NCBI GenBank assembly: GCA_046160345.1
Contig: JBJXGO010000035.1
Coordinates: forward strand, 1-25,742
DNA length: 25,742 nucleotides
From: M3007 sp046160345
GTDB taxonomy: Bacteria; Bacteroidota; Bacteroidia; Chitinophagales; Saprospiraceae
Reading direction: 5' to 3'
A program made the translations under genes and the position numbers. Shown piece after piece: positions 15,399 through 22,208 of this stretch. The first letter of the stretch is position 1, and every line of letters begins with the position of its first letter. Under the pieces are notes generated by a model. It was not told the DNA's origin, did not search any database, and saw only the letters and a list, made by a program, of their open reading frames with translations.

Positions 15399-16190
15399 TC
15401 AAAGCGATCGGAGCCAAGCAAGGATATCGCCTGCTACTTTTTCCGCCCCCGGCTCTTCCATAATGAAATGCCCGTGCTTTGGGTATTCGAGCAGCGTTGC
15501 ATTGGTACTTTTCGCAGTATATTGGTACAATCCTTTTGAAATGATGCGGTCCTGCCCGGCTCCAATACAAAGCGCCGGACAAGGGTGTTTTGCCGAATCC
15601 AACCTTATTGCACCCAAGAGCATTTGCCGATACACAATGCCCGATTCAGGTATGACCTTTAGCGCCAATCGCTTGGCATCCGCTTCCGGCATGGCGTTGA
15701 ATGCTATTTTTCGCAACGCGGGATAACTTGGCAAGATCGGCCTCCCTAGGAAAATCCCTGGCATCATCGGAATAAAAGAAGGCAGCGAGCCCAATTGGGC
15801 CGTAAGCATTGCGGGTGGAGCTGAACAAACCAGCACTGTAGCTGCTGCATGCCCTGCCTCGGCCGCTTTCATTGCAAGCAACCCGCCCAAGCTGTGGCCA
15901 ATAAGAATCGGCTTGCGTTCGCAGGCACCTGCCTGGGCGATCACATCGTCGAGATAATCCTGAAAATTCAGGCCGCTAGCGTTATGAGGCCCGATACCAT
16001 TCCGGCCACGGCGCGAAAGCGCCAGAGCGTCATAACCGTTTTGGGCAAAAAAACTCAGCCAGTTTTCAAAATTGCAGTGATCAGCAAATGCACCGTGAAT
16101 AAAAAGCAGGGGTGGGTGTTTTTTCTCCTTATCGCCCAAAGCAGAAACGCCCCTAAAGCCCGACAAAGAGATATTTAGCAAAGAAGCCAT
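15399..16190 (-). CDS. alpha/beta hydrolase, Ser nucleophile
   Basis: The protein has 263 residues, a compact alpha/beta hydrolase. IHGAF (31-35) is the oxyanion region, GHSLGG (98-103) gives the nucleophile Ser100, GAGQDRI supplies Asp214, and KHGHFIMEEPG supplies His241. The cap is short (about 125-195). Ser rather than Asp at the elbow separates it from the hydrolase at 12667 and points to an esterase, lactonase or thioesterase. No signal peptide is present. It lies 82 bases after the double-SnoaL gene and 100 bases before the membrane protein gene. The substrate is unknown; an ester or lactone handled by the neighbouring enzymes is an inference. Confidence 0.92.
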   Translation of the reverse strand: MASLLNISLSGFRGVSALGDKEKKHPPLLFIHGAFADHCNFENWLSFFAQNGYDALALSRRGRNGIGPHNASGLNFQDYLDDVIAQAGACERKPILIGHSLGGLLAMKAAEAGHAAATVLVCSAPPAMLTAQLGSLPSFIPMMPGIFLGRPILPSYPALRKIAFNAMPEADAKRLALKVIPESGIVYRQMLLGAIRLDSAKHPCPALCIGAGQDRIISKGLYQYTAKSTNATLLEYPKHGHFIMEEPGAEKVAGDILAWLRSL

Positions 16191-16272
16191 GAACTCGTTT
16201 GGTGGAAGGTTAAGCTGTATGGAACATGAAGTTGGGGCACACTAAGGGTATGCCCCAACGCTGTGATTTCGT

Positions 16273-17178
16273 TTATTTGCCTTTTGCTACCGAGCCGCCT
16301 TTCAACTGCATTTGCACCGCTGCACCATCCAACTCTACCCAGGCCTCCGTTACCTTGCCTGCGCTGTTGAGTTTGTATTCGCCCAGAACCGATACATTAA
16401 TTGAGTTGTTGGTAGCCGGTGCGCCCATAAAGGAGTTTGTATTTGTCCCCCTGATCCAACCGCGGATAAGCACGGTGTTCCCGCTCACCACGATTTCGTC
16501 TAGTGTGCGCTTGATGTCAGGAAAGCCTGCTTTGAAAGCAGCTACCCGCATTTTCAATTGATCGTTGGTGTTGAGTTGCCCGCCGAAATAGTGTTTTGCA
16601 TCCGGTGCGAAGAAGGAGATAACCTTTTCCCCATCGCCAGCATCGGCAGCCTGCATTATGCCTCGAACAGTGGCTTCGGCAGCGGCTACAGGATTGGGCA
16701 GACCAGCCATCAACTGAGATTCCATAGACTTTTGGTCGAACTGGACGTCAATCAATTTGATCTTCCAGGATTTGTCGAGCTCAAAAATCGTGGTGAATGG
16801 AAGCTTTACATAATTGCCGGTTGCAGGGTTGCCCATCATGGGGCCGTCATTTTTTCCTTTGAAAACTCCACGCACCGCTACGCTGAATCCAGATTCAATA
16901 CAACTCAGCACTTCGTGTTGCATATTGGGGAAAGCCGCTTTGAAGCCCTGACCAACACCTATCCAGGCCTGTTTAGGAAGTGCTTGCGGAGAAAAAGGGG
17001 CGTTTGCCATGAAATTGTCCGAAAGAAGTTTTTCAACTTCTGCAGAGTTGCCAGCATCCACATTAGCAAAGTATTGCTTCACGATGTCGGTCGGTGTGGG
17101 GTAGTTGTTGTTTGCAAAAAGTGCAATAGAAAAGAAAGAGAGAAAAATGGGGAGTGCGAAAAATTTAGAATGTTTCAT
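16273..17178 (-). CDS. secreted protein with two SnoaL-like domains
   Basis: The protein has 301 residues. A Sec signal peptide (about 1-22, FFSIALFA) predicts periplasmic export; there is no lipobox Cys. Two NTF2/SnoaL domains follow in tandem: about 28-150 (GFKAAFPNMQHEV, RGVFKGKNDGPMMGNPATGN) and about 165-290 (AFKAGFPDIKRTL, RGWIRGTNTNSFMGAPATNN). Each is the length of a complete domain, and each keeps the signature loop G..P.TGN or a close variant. Covalent tandem SnoaL domains could mimic the homodimer these folds usually form. The gene has an unusually long upstream gap (362 bases) holding the alternating palindrome array. Function is unknown; ligand binding or isomerisation in the periplasm is the best guess. 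Confidence 0.9.
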   Translation of the reverse strand: MKHSKFFALPIFLSFFSIALFANNNYPTPTDIVKQYFANVDAGNSAEVEKLLSDNFMANAPFSPQALPKQAWIGVGQGFKAAFPNMQHEVLSCIESGFSVAVRGVFKGKNDGPMMGNPATGNYVKLPFTTIFELDKSWKIKLIDVQFDQKSMESQLMAGLPNPVAAAEATVRGIMQAADAGDGEKVISFFAPDAKHYFGGQLNTNDQLKMRVAAFKAGFPDIKRTLDEIVVSGNTVLIRGWIRGTNTNSFMGAPATNNSINVSVLGEYKLNSAGKVTEAWVELDGAAVQMQLKGGSVAKGK

Positions 17179-17207
17179 TGTGTTTGAAAATTTAAAAGTG
17201 GTGAAGT

Positions 17208-17328
17208 ATCCCGGAACTCTGTTCCGGGGAGTGTAGTACCCCGGAACAGAGTTCCGGGGAGTTTAAGTAGTAAGTATCCCGGAACTCCGTCCCGGGGAGG
17301 CTATACCCCGGAACAGAGTTCCGGGGTA
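17208..17328. repeat. four short palindromes in alternating orientation
   Basis: Units with arms CCCGGAAC / GTTCCGGG and a 3-base loop occur at 17210-17228 (loop TCT), 17239-17259 (AGA), 17278-17296 (TCC, one arm base changed) and 17306-17326 (AGA). The loops show the orientation flips each time, so units 1+2 and 3+4 can also pair as two longer hairpins. This is typical of REP/BIME-like intergenic repeats. Confidence 0.9.
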
Positions 17329-17450
17329 CATTCAGAGGAATCGATTGCTTCTCAGGCAGCAAGCCAAAAACAGGAAGGCTGCTATCGAAGCAAAAATGGA
17401 AGGGGATTTTGGAAGATTGTTTTTCATTGGACCAATTCGTTTTGACAGTA

Positions 17451-17482
17451 CAAAGGTTCTGCCGGGCATTGTTCAGCCGCAA
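17451..17482 (-). promoter_or_regulatory. weak candidate promoter upstream of the double-SnoaL gene
   Basis: TTG (17482-17480), 21 bases, AACCTTTG (17458-17451) on the minus strand, one mismatch to TAnnTTTG. It lies about 270 bases upstream of the ATG at 17178, with the palindrome array in between. Confidence 0.25.
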
Positions 17483-17540
17483 GACCAAAACATGCTCAAA
17501 ACATGCCCAGAGATGTTCAATAAAATGAGAACAGGATGGC

Positions 17541-17987
17541 TTATTGGAATCCGGCAATCTGTTTCATAACAGCTAATGTGTCTTTAACCAGAATCAATTG
17601 CCCATGATTCTTCAACTCGCCTTCCAGAAGAAGGGCATCCGGAAATTCAATCTCCAGGCTTCCTGTTGGCTTGATTTCGAGTCGAGCACCTGGATGGATG
17701 ATTAGAAAACCTACAGACTCGGAGGGTTTCGAAATAACCGGATAGTTACCGTGCTGATAATTTTGTTCGATAAGGACGGTACAAGTCCAATCGGGCACTT
17801 TTCCAAGGCTCCAGTTGCGCGGGCAATTCCATTCGGTCGCTTGCCCGGCCTGACCGCCTTTCCAAACATTGAGTTTTTGTGCTGCCAACGAATTGGGTAG
17901 AAAGCCAAGGAGGATGCAGGCGATCAGGAACCCATATACGCACCAGCCTGGGCCAAGGCTACGACGGGTAAAAAGAAAGTTTTTCAT
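17541..17987 (-). CDS. short secreted beta-rich protein, unknown function
   Basis: The protein has 148 residues. A long signal peptide (about 1-36, with a basic start and FLIACILLGFLPNSLAAQ) directs export. The mature part opens NVWKGGQAGQATEWNCPRNW, the W-x-G-G...W...NW pattern that begins surface proteins with a stacked beta structure (G8 or autotransporter-like rungs). VGFLIIHPGARLEIKPTGSL and LLLEGELKNHGQLIL then look like right-handed beta-helix rungs. At 148 residues it is much shorter than those proteins and has no T9SS sorting domain, so it may be a stand-alone or truncated relative. It starts 92 bases after the 18080 gene on the same strand, with a likely terminator between them. Confidence 0.75.
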   Translation of the reverse strand: MKNFLFTRRSLGPGWCVYGFLIACILLGFLPNSLAAQKLNVWKGGQAGQATEWNCPRNWSLGKVPDWTCTVLIEQNYQHGNYPVISKPSESVGFLIIHPGARLEIKPTGSLEIEFPDALLLEGELKNHGQLILVKDTLAVMKQIAGFQ

Positions 17988-18019
17988 AGTTGTTCGTTTT
18001 AATGGTATTAAGGTTTAGG

Positions 18020-18056
18020 GGAAAAGGACCGCCGGGCGGTTTGCACAGCCCAGCGG
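18020..18056 (-). terminator. likely intrinsic terminator after the 18080 gene
   Basis: On the minus strand CCGCTGGGC (18056-18048) pairs with GCCCGGCGG (18037-18029) as a 9-bp stem with one G-T wobble, a 10-base loop, then TCCTTTTCC. The GC-rich stem and T-rich tail, 24 bases after the stop codon, fit Rho-independent termination. A T5 run also flanks it on the other side. Confidence 0.5.
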
Positions 18057-18079
18057 CTTTTTACCCGTCCTAAAAATCG

Positions 18080-18937
18080 CTATTTGACCGTTTGGAAATC
18101 GTCCACACCCCGGAAGAAGGATACCTTTCCGTTTGTTACTTTGAAATGGTGCGTATAAGTGGACGTATAGATTTTTCCGCTCGGAACGTGTTTGTATTCG
18201 ACGTCAATGAGTACGAAAACATCATCGCCATCAGATACAAATCGCGTGGGTTGGAATTTGGCGTATTGAAATTTGCCGCCAAGTTCCTGGAAAAAACTAC
18301 CTACTTCGGACTTGCCTTTGAAAAGCCGGCCTTTTGAGTCGAACATCCGGTCTTGAATGTCAAAGACTATGTCGTCGGAGCACATGGCTAGAATGCCTGG
18401 CACATCGCCCTGGCCGAACTTGCCATAAACCTCCATAACGACTGCAGTACTCGGGTTAACAAGCGACCCATAGCCAATTTGGATAAGTGCTCCGGCAGAG
18501 TTAGCGGTCCAGTGCGAAACGCACTTCCCTGCTGCGTTGAGTTCTACGATGTCCATGTCATGCACAAGGATAGATTTGCCAGTAGCGGGCAGGCCCATAA
18601 ACGGGGCGGTATTAGTGCCTGTCAGCGTCACATCCAGATAGTAGCGGTTGTTGCCTGCAGGGGCTATGCTACCGATCTTGAACTTAAGATCTGGAAATGC
18701 ATTAAGGAATGCTTTGTATTGTTCAATGGCGGCCCATGCGCCATTGATGGGCGTAGGTGCAAGACCCAATTCTGTAAATTCATCTGCACAGAGGCTCGCA
18801 AAAGTGTTGTAGTCGCGATTTTCGAGTGCGGCATAAGCTTTACGGATGTTGGTTTCTGTATTGGGCTGGGCGATGGACATAGCCAGCGCTGTAAAAAAGA
18901 AAAAGAGGGTCAGGGTGAAAATTTTGATCTGTTTCAT
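18080..18937 (-). CDS. secreted protein with two SnoaL-like domains of different subfamilies
   Basis: The protein has 285 residues from ATG 18937 (MKQIKIFTLT); an in-frame extension to 18991 would spoil the signal peptide. Export signal about 1-23 (FTALAMSIAQ). Domain 1 (about 28-155) carries the ester-cyclase-type loop GTNTAPFMGLPATGK and FLNAFPDLKFKIG. Domain 2 (about 163-285) starts MEVYGKFGQGDVPGILAM, ends HHFKVTNGKVSFFRGVDDF and is most like the single-domain protein at 13823. So one polypeptide joins the two SnoaL types that are otherwise encoded separately in this locus. It probably acts in the periplasm. Its start context (AAACACAATGAAAC) is shared with that of the 16273 gene. Confidence 0.9.
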   Translation of the reverse strand: MKQIKIFTLTLFFFFTALAMSIAQPNTETNIRKAYAALENRDYNTFASLCADEFTELGLAPTPINGAWAAIEQYKAFLNAFPDLKFKIGSIAPAGNNRYYLDVTLTGTNTAPFMGLPATGKSILVHDMDIVELNAAGKCVSHWTANSAGALIQIGYGSLVNPSTAVVMEVYGKFGQGDVPGILAMCSDDIVFDIQDRMFDSKGRLFKGKSEVGSFFQELGGKFQYAKFQPTRFVSDGDDVFVLIDVEYKHVPSGKIYTSTYTHHFKVTNGKVSFFRGVDDFQTVK

Positions 18938-18988
18938 TGTGTTTGAAATCATTAAATTGTTAAAAATTGTTTTTTCATTTTGATGGCA

Positions 18989-19020
18989 CAAAAGTCCTTT
19001 TGCGAATTGTCCAGATACAA
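18989..19020 (-). promoter_or_regulatory. candidate promoter of the 18080 gene
   Basis: Minus strand TTG (19020-19018), 21 bases, GACTTTTG (18996-18989), one mismatch to TAnnTTTG. It lies 51 bases before the ATG at 18937. Confidence 0.3.
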
Positions 19021-19138
19021 GTCCAGAATCTGCTCATAAGCTGTTCAGGGGTATTCAAAAAGGCTTTTTTTAAAATTAGTCGAGTCGCCATCGGGAAGGA
19101 TAGATCCGACTGGCAGCGTTTTCATCTGCGCTGAGATC

Positions 19139-19408
19139 TCAGGCTTCAGTGAAAATTTCAACGGTCGGCGGTGCCAGCACCCCGCCGTTTTTCATCAGTT
19201 CGGGTAGAATTGGGTCGTGGAAAAAAGCATTGAAGCCTTCAAGGCTGGGCGCTGTACACACGATGGTGACCAAATTTGGGTTTTCAAGTCCGCGTAGAAG
19301 TTTAACGATGACAATGCCTGCATTGGTAGCCCGGGCAGAATCGCCGTCAAAAACGGGTTTCCAGACCTCAAAATCTTGGACTGGGTGAGAGACGATTGCG
19401 TAAATCAT
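19139..19408 (-). CDS. small dimeric alpha-beta-barrel protein (ABM-like)
   Basis: The protein has 89 residues. MIYAIVSHPVQDFEVWKPVFDG is the typical first strand and helix of ferredoxin-like dimeric alpha-beta-barrel proteins, and LVTIVCTAPSLEGFNAFF the third strand and second helix. These include antibiotic biosynthesis monooxygenases and related small cofactor-free enzymes. It has no signal peptide and would be cytosolic. It is the first gene of the minus-strand block, 201 bases upstream of the 18080 gene and divergent from the sensor kinase. Single-domain ABM-like proteins are often annotated without known substrate, and that applies here. Confidence 0.8.
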   Translation of the reverse strand: MIYAIVSHPVQDFEVWKPVFDGDSARATNAGIVIVKLLRGLENPNLVTIVCTAPSLEGFNAFFHDPILPELMKNGGVLAPPTVEIFTEA

Positions 19409-19557
19409 AGTGTTGAATTTTAATTGGTTGAAAAATTTGAGTTTATCATTTTTGATGAGGCAAAGGTGTCAGCATCAACAGCCCCCAGACAATCCACCGA
19501 AACAAGGGTTTTCTTCTCCCCGAAAAAGGGGATTTTGGTGTTTTTTGAAAAAAATAG

Positions 19558-19589
19558 TTGGAAAATGCCCAAAAAGGGAGAAAGATTTG
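19558..19589 (+). promoter_or_regulatory. candidate promoter of the sensor kinase gene
   Basis: TTG at 19558-19560, 21 bases, AAGATTTG at 19582-19589, one mismatch to TAnnTTTG. It would give a leader of about 30 bases to the ATG at 19627. Confidence 0.3.
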
Positions 19590-19626
19590 CCCAAGGGAAT
19601 GTCCATGAACATTCAAAATCTTGCCT

Positions 19627-21600
19627 ATGAAACTGTTGCTTCTGTTGCTTCTGCCACTGATCTCGTTTGCACAAACTGGTGCCAAACGAGACAGCTTTCT
19701 TCGCTTGGCCCAAACTGCCCCGACGGACACAGCCCGCGTGTGGGCACTCATGGAAGCGGGAAAGCTGTCCACGCAATCGCAGCCCGACAGCGCACTGTCG
19801 TACTTTGGGCAAGCATTGGCGCTGGCAGAAAAAATCAGTTTGGAACGCGGTATCGCAAAATGCCGGATTAACCGCTCAGCCGCCTACAACAACCTCGGCC
19901 GCTACAATGAGTGCATCTCCGATTGCAAAATAGCGCTTCCGATATGCGATCGGCTGGGCATGAAAAAAGAAATGGTGGCCACCTATAACAACATGGGCAA
20001 TGCCTGGGACTATCTTGGAAACCGCTGGCTTGCCATCGAGGCTTTTTCCAAAGCCCTTCAGGCCATGGAAGGGGTGGCCCTGCCGCCACATTTCCCGCTG
20101 GTGGTTCGTAACAACATGGCACGGCAATACAACGACCTGAGCTTGTACGACAAAGGCTTTGAATATGGGAAAAAATCACTCGACGAGGCTATTGCCCTGG
20201 GCGATTCAGCCCAGGTAGCGGCTGCGTTACATATCATGGCGGCTTCTGCGCTATATATGCACCGCGATGCAGAAGCATTGGGCTATTGTCGCCGCGTTGA
20301 GCGTCTTGCAAGGGAGGTTGAAGACCCCACCCTGCTGGTGTTTGCGCTCAACAATATCGCGGTAATGACCCATGAAAAACAACCTGATGAAGCCCAAAAA
20401 ATGATGCGCGAAGCACTGGCCATTTCCAAAGAAACCGGCGACTTGTTTGGAGAGATTAGCGCCATAAAATCGCTGGCGAAATTCGCTTTGCAAAAAAAAG
20501 ATTTCCCTAAAGCAAAAAAGCACGCACAGGAAGGGCTTGAAAAAGCCCAAAAGGCAGGAATGAACGATGAGGTGGCGAATTGTTACCTCATTCTCTCTGA
20601 TCTCGCGTTGGCGACGGGCAAGATGCAAGCATATCGCGACTTGCGTCGAAGGTATGCTGACATGAGTGACACCCTCTCCAATTCCCATCTCGTCCACGCC
20701 ACCCAGGAACTGGAGACCAAGTACGAAACCGAAAAAAAGGAACAACAGATCGTGTCGCTGGAACGCGAACGCGAATTGCAAAAACTGCGCTTAAGGCAAA
20801 AAAACGGACTGATCGGAGGCCTTGCCGGGCTTTCGGGACTGATCTTTTTGGCGGGTTTTCTGAGCGTACGAAACCTCCGCCACCGCCGTCAATTGGCAGA
20901 ACAAGAAGTCAAGATCCAACAACAACAAATTACTCAACTCCAACAGGAACAGCAACTCAGCGTAGCCGATGCCGTACTGCGCAGTCAGGAAGACGAACGC
21001 AGCAGGCTCGCACGAGACCTGCACGACGGACTCGGCGGGATGCTTTCCGGTGTAAAACAATCCTTAAACGGTATGAAAGGCAATCAAATCCTCAGCGAGA
21101 TCGGTGCTGCCGCACTCAGTCAGGTCATCAACGATCTCGACCGCTCCATTGGCGAACTACGCCATATTGCCCGCAACATGATGCCTGAAGCCCTGGTTCG
21201 CTTCGGCCTCAAAGATGCGCTGCACGACTACTGCGACCATCTTCGGCTTACCAGTGGTTTAGATGTTCATTATCAAGCTTTTGGACTTGAAAAACGCTTG
21301 CCGCAACAAACCGAGGTAATCCTGTTCCGCATCGCGCAGGAATTGCTCAACAACATCGTAAAACACGCCGATGCCAAACAAGTGCTGGTGCAGCTCATGG
21401 AAAACGACGGAAGGATAAACCTCACGGTGGAGGACGACGGTAAGGGCTTTGACCAGGAAAAATTGAAAGTCGCGCCTGGGGTAGGCTGGCTTAATATTCA
21501 ATCCAGGGTGGAATATCTTGGCGGTACGCTTGATTTGCGGACAGCGCCTGGAAAAGGAAGTTCGGTGAGTGTGGAATTGGGAAGGAGTGAAGTAAACTAA
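19627..21600 (+). CDS. TPR-containing sensor histidine kinase (HisKA_3 / NarL-partner type)
   Basis: The protein has 657 residues, start ATG 19627 (MKLLLLLLLPLISFAQ signal peptide). The periplasmic half is a run of TPR helices (about 40-340; SALSYFGQALALAEK, ATYNNMGNAWDYLGNRWLAIEAF). A coiled coil (about 360-393) leads to one membrane helix (about 394-414), a second coiled coil, then HisKA_3 with SRLARDLHDGLGG (phospho-acceptor His466) and an HATPase_c domain with N-box QELLNNIVKHAD (571-582) and G1 box EDDGKGFD (602-609). It should sense a periplasmic signal and phosphorylate a LuxR-type response regulator. None is encoded next to it in the window. It is divergent from the SnoaL block and could regulate it (inference). 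Confidence 0.93.
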   Translation: MKLLLLLLLPLISFAQTGAKRDSFLRLAQTAPTDTARVWALMEAGKLSTQSQPDSALSYFGQALALAEKISLERGIAKCRINRSAAYNNLGRYNECISDCKIALPICDRLGMKKEMVATYNNMGNAWDYLGNRWLAIEAFSKALQAMEGVALPPHFPLVVRNNMARQYNDLSLYDKGFEYGKKSLDEAIALGDSAQVAAALHIMAASALYMHRDAEALGYCRRVERLAREVEDPTLLVFALNNIAVMTHEKQPDEAQKMMREALAISKETGDLFGEISAIKSLAKFALQKKDFPKAKKHAQEGLEKAQKAGMNDEVANCYLILSDLALATGKMQAYRDLRRRYADMSDTLSNSHLVHATQELETKYETEKKEQQIVSLERERELQKLRLRQKNGLIGGLAGLSGLIFLAGFLSVRNLRHRRQLAEQEVKIQQQQITQLQQEQQLSVADAVLRSQEDERSRLARDLHDGLGGMLSGVKQSLNGMKGNQILSEIGAAALSQVINDLDRSIGELRHIARNMMPEALVRFGLKDALHDYCDHLRLTSGLDVHYQAFGLEKRLPQQTEVILFRIAQELLNNIVKHADAKQVLVQLMENDGRINLTVEDDGKGFDQEKLKVAPGVGWLNIQSRVEYLGGTLDLRTAPGKGSSVSVELGRSEVN

Positions 21601-21602
21601 GG

Positions 21603-21637
21603 AACGTGTGCCACACCTACGAGGTGTGGCACACGTT
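21603..21637. terminator. perfect 16-bp palindrome between convergent kinase and GNAT genes
   Basis: Arms 21603-21618 and 21622-21637 (AACGTGTGCCACACCT / AGGTGTGGCACACGTT) are exact, loop ACG. It begins two bases after the kinase stop and ends ten bases before the GNAT stop, so it is well placed as a bidirectional terminator, although T-runs are short. Its centre CCTACGAGG is shared with the palindrome at 22171. Confidence 0.7.
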
Positions 21638-21646
21638 TAAACACGT

Positions 21647-22153
21647 TTACAATTCTATCTCATAATACCCCAACACAATGCCTGAATAATGGCTTGGTAA
21701 GGCCGTTGGGTCCGCCGGAGCGGCGTTGCCCAGGAACCGAAATCCATTTCGCAAATAAACTTCCTTGAGTTTCAGGTTTTCAGCCCAGGTGTCGAGGCGT
21801 AAGTACTTGCAGCCCGCCGCCTTGCCATGCAGTTTTGCCCAATCCACTATGGCGCCCACCATATTTCGTCCCCGAAAATCAGGGTTTGTCACGATACGGT
21901 GCAGGTAAACGGATGGATCAAGGTCTCGATCGCCCCAGATAGCGGCATCCGTGTAAGCCGTTGCGAACACACAGGCAATTTGGCCATCGATCAGGATTTT
22001 CCACTGTCGTCCTTCGGCAATTTCGGATGCTACCATTTGCGGGTCAAATGGCAGCCAATGCATGTTTGATACCGCTTTTTGATGGGCAACAGCAGCATCG
22101 TAAAGTTCAAAGATGGCCGGCATGTCCTGGGGGGTGCTTTTGAGAAATTCCAT
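21647..22153 (-). CDS. GNAT-family N-acetyltransferase
   Basis: The protein has 168 residues. The start is taken at ATG 22153 (MEFLKSTPQDM); a TTG four codons earlier is less likely. The GNAT core is clear: beta strand and acetyl-CoA loop YLHRIVTNPDFRGRNMVGAI (motif A, FRGRNMVG) followed by DWAKLHGKAAGCKYLRLDTW (motif B) and VYLRNGFRFLG (the usual ending Y-x-x-x-GF). Substrate-binding loops are near WLPFDPQ and GDRDLDPS. It transfers acetyl from acetyl-CoA to an amine; the acceptor is unknown. It lies downstream of the EamA transporter gene but is separated from it by a strong palindrome, so it may only partly share that transcript. Confidence 0.9.
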   Translation of the reverse strand: MEFLKSTPQDMPAIFELYDAAVAHQKAVSNMHWLPFDPQMVASEIAEGRQWKILIDGQIACVFATAYTDAAIWGDRDLDPSVYLHRIVTNPDFRGRNMVGAIVDWAKLHGKAAGCKYLRLDTWAENLKLKEVYLRNGFRFLGNAAPADPTALPSHYSGIVLGYYEIEL

Positions 22154-22170
22154 GTGAGTCAATTTTTTAT

Positions 22171-22199
22171 ACCTCGTAGGTTTTAAAAACCTACGAGGT
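22171..22199. repeat. palindrome after the EamA gene (CCTACGAGG core)
   Basis: ACCTCGTAGGTTTT (22171-22184) and its exact reverse complement (22186-22199) form a 14-bp stem with an A/T-rich tip. It lies 9 bases past the EamA stop and 17 bases before the GNAT ATG. On the minus strand it is followed by ATAAAAAATTG rather than a T-run. Likely a dispersed repeat unit with possible transcript-end function. Confidence 0.75.
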
Positions 22200-22208
22200 T
22201 TGCGTGCC

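Larger units (their letters stand above)
17179..17540. other. 362-base intergenic region: palindrome array plus featureless 200 bases
   Basis: The half nearest the 16273 gene (17208-17328) is filled by four GGAAC palindromes. The rest (17340-17540) holds no recognisable gene. It has one minus-strand promoter-like site, with TTG (17482-17480), 21 bases and AACCTTTG (17458-17451). If that is used, the palindromes lie in the 5' leader of the double-SnoaL gene. Confidence 0.5.

Noticed and set aside
17208..17328. CRISPR array
   Set aside because: The units are palindromes of 19-21 bases with 10-20 base gaps of uneven length and flip orientation; there are no uniform spacers and no cas genes.
17192..17557. 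121-residue frame on the minus strand across the palindrome array
   Set aside because: Its second half is only the translation of the GGAAC palindromes, it starts at a TTG overlapping the 17541 gene, and nothing in it looks like a known family.
19410..19871. 153-residue plus-strand frame ahead of and overlapping the kinase
   Set aside because: It covers the kinase signal peptide and TPR start in another frame and has no recognisable content.
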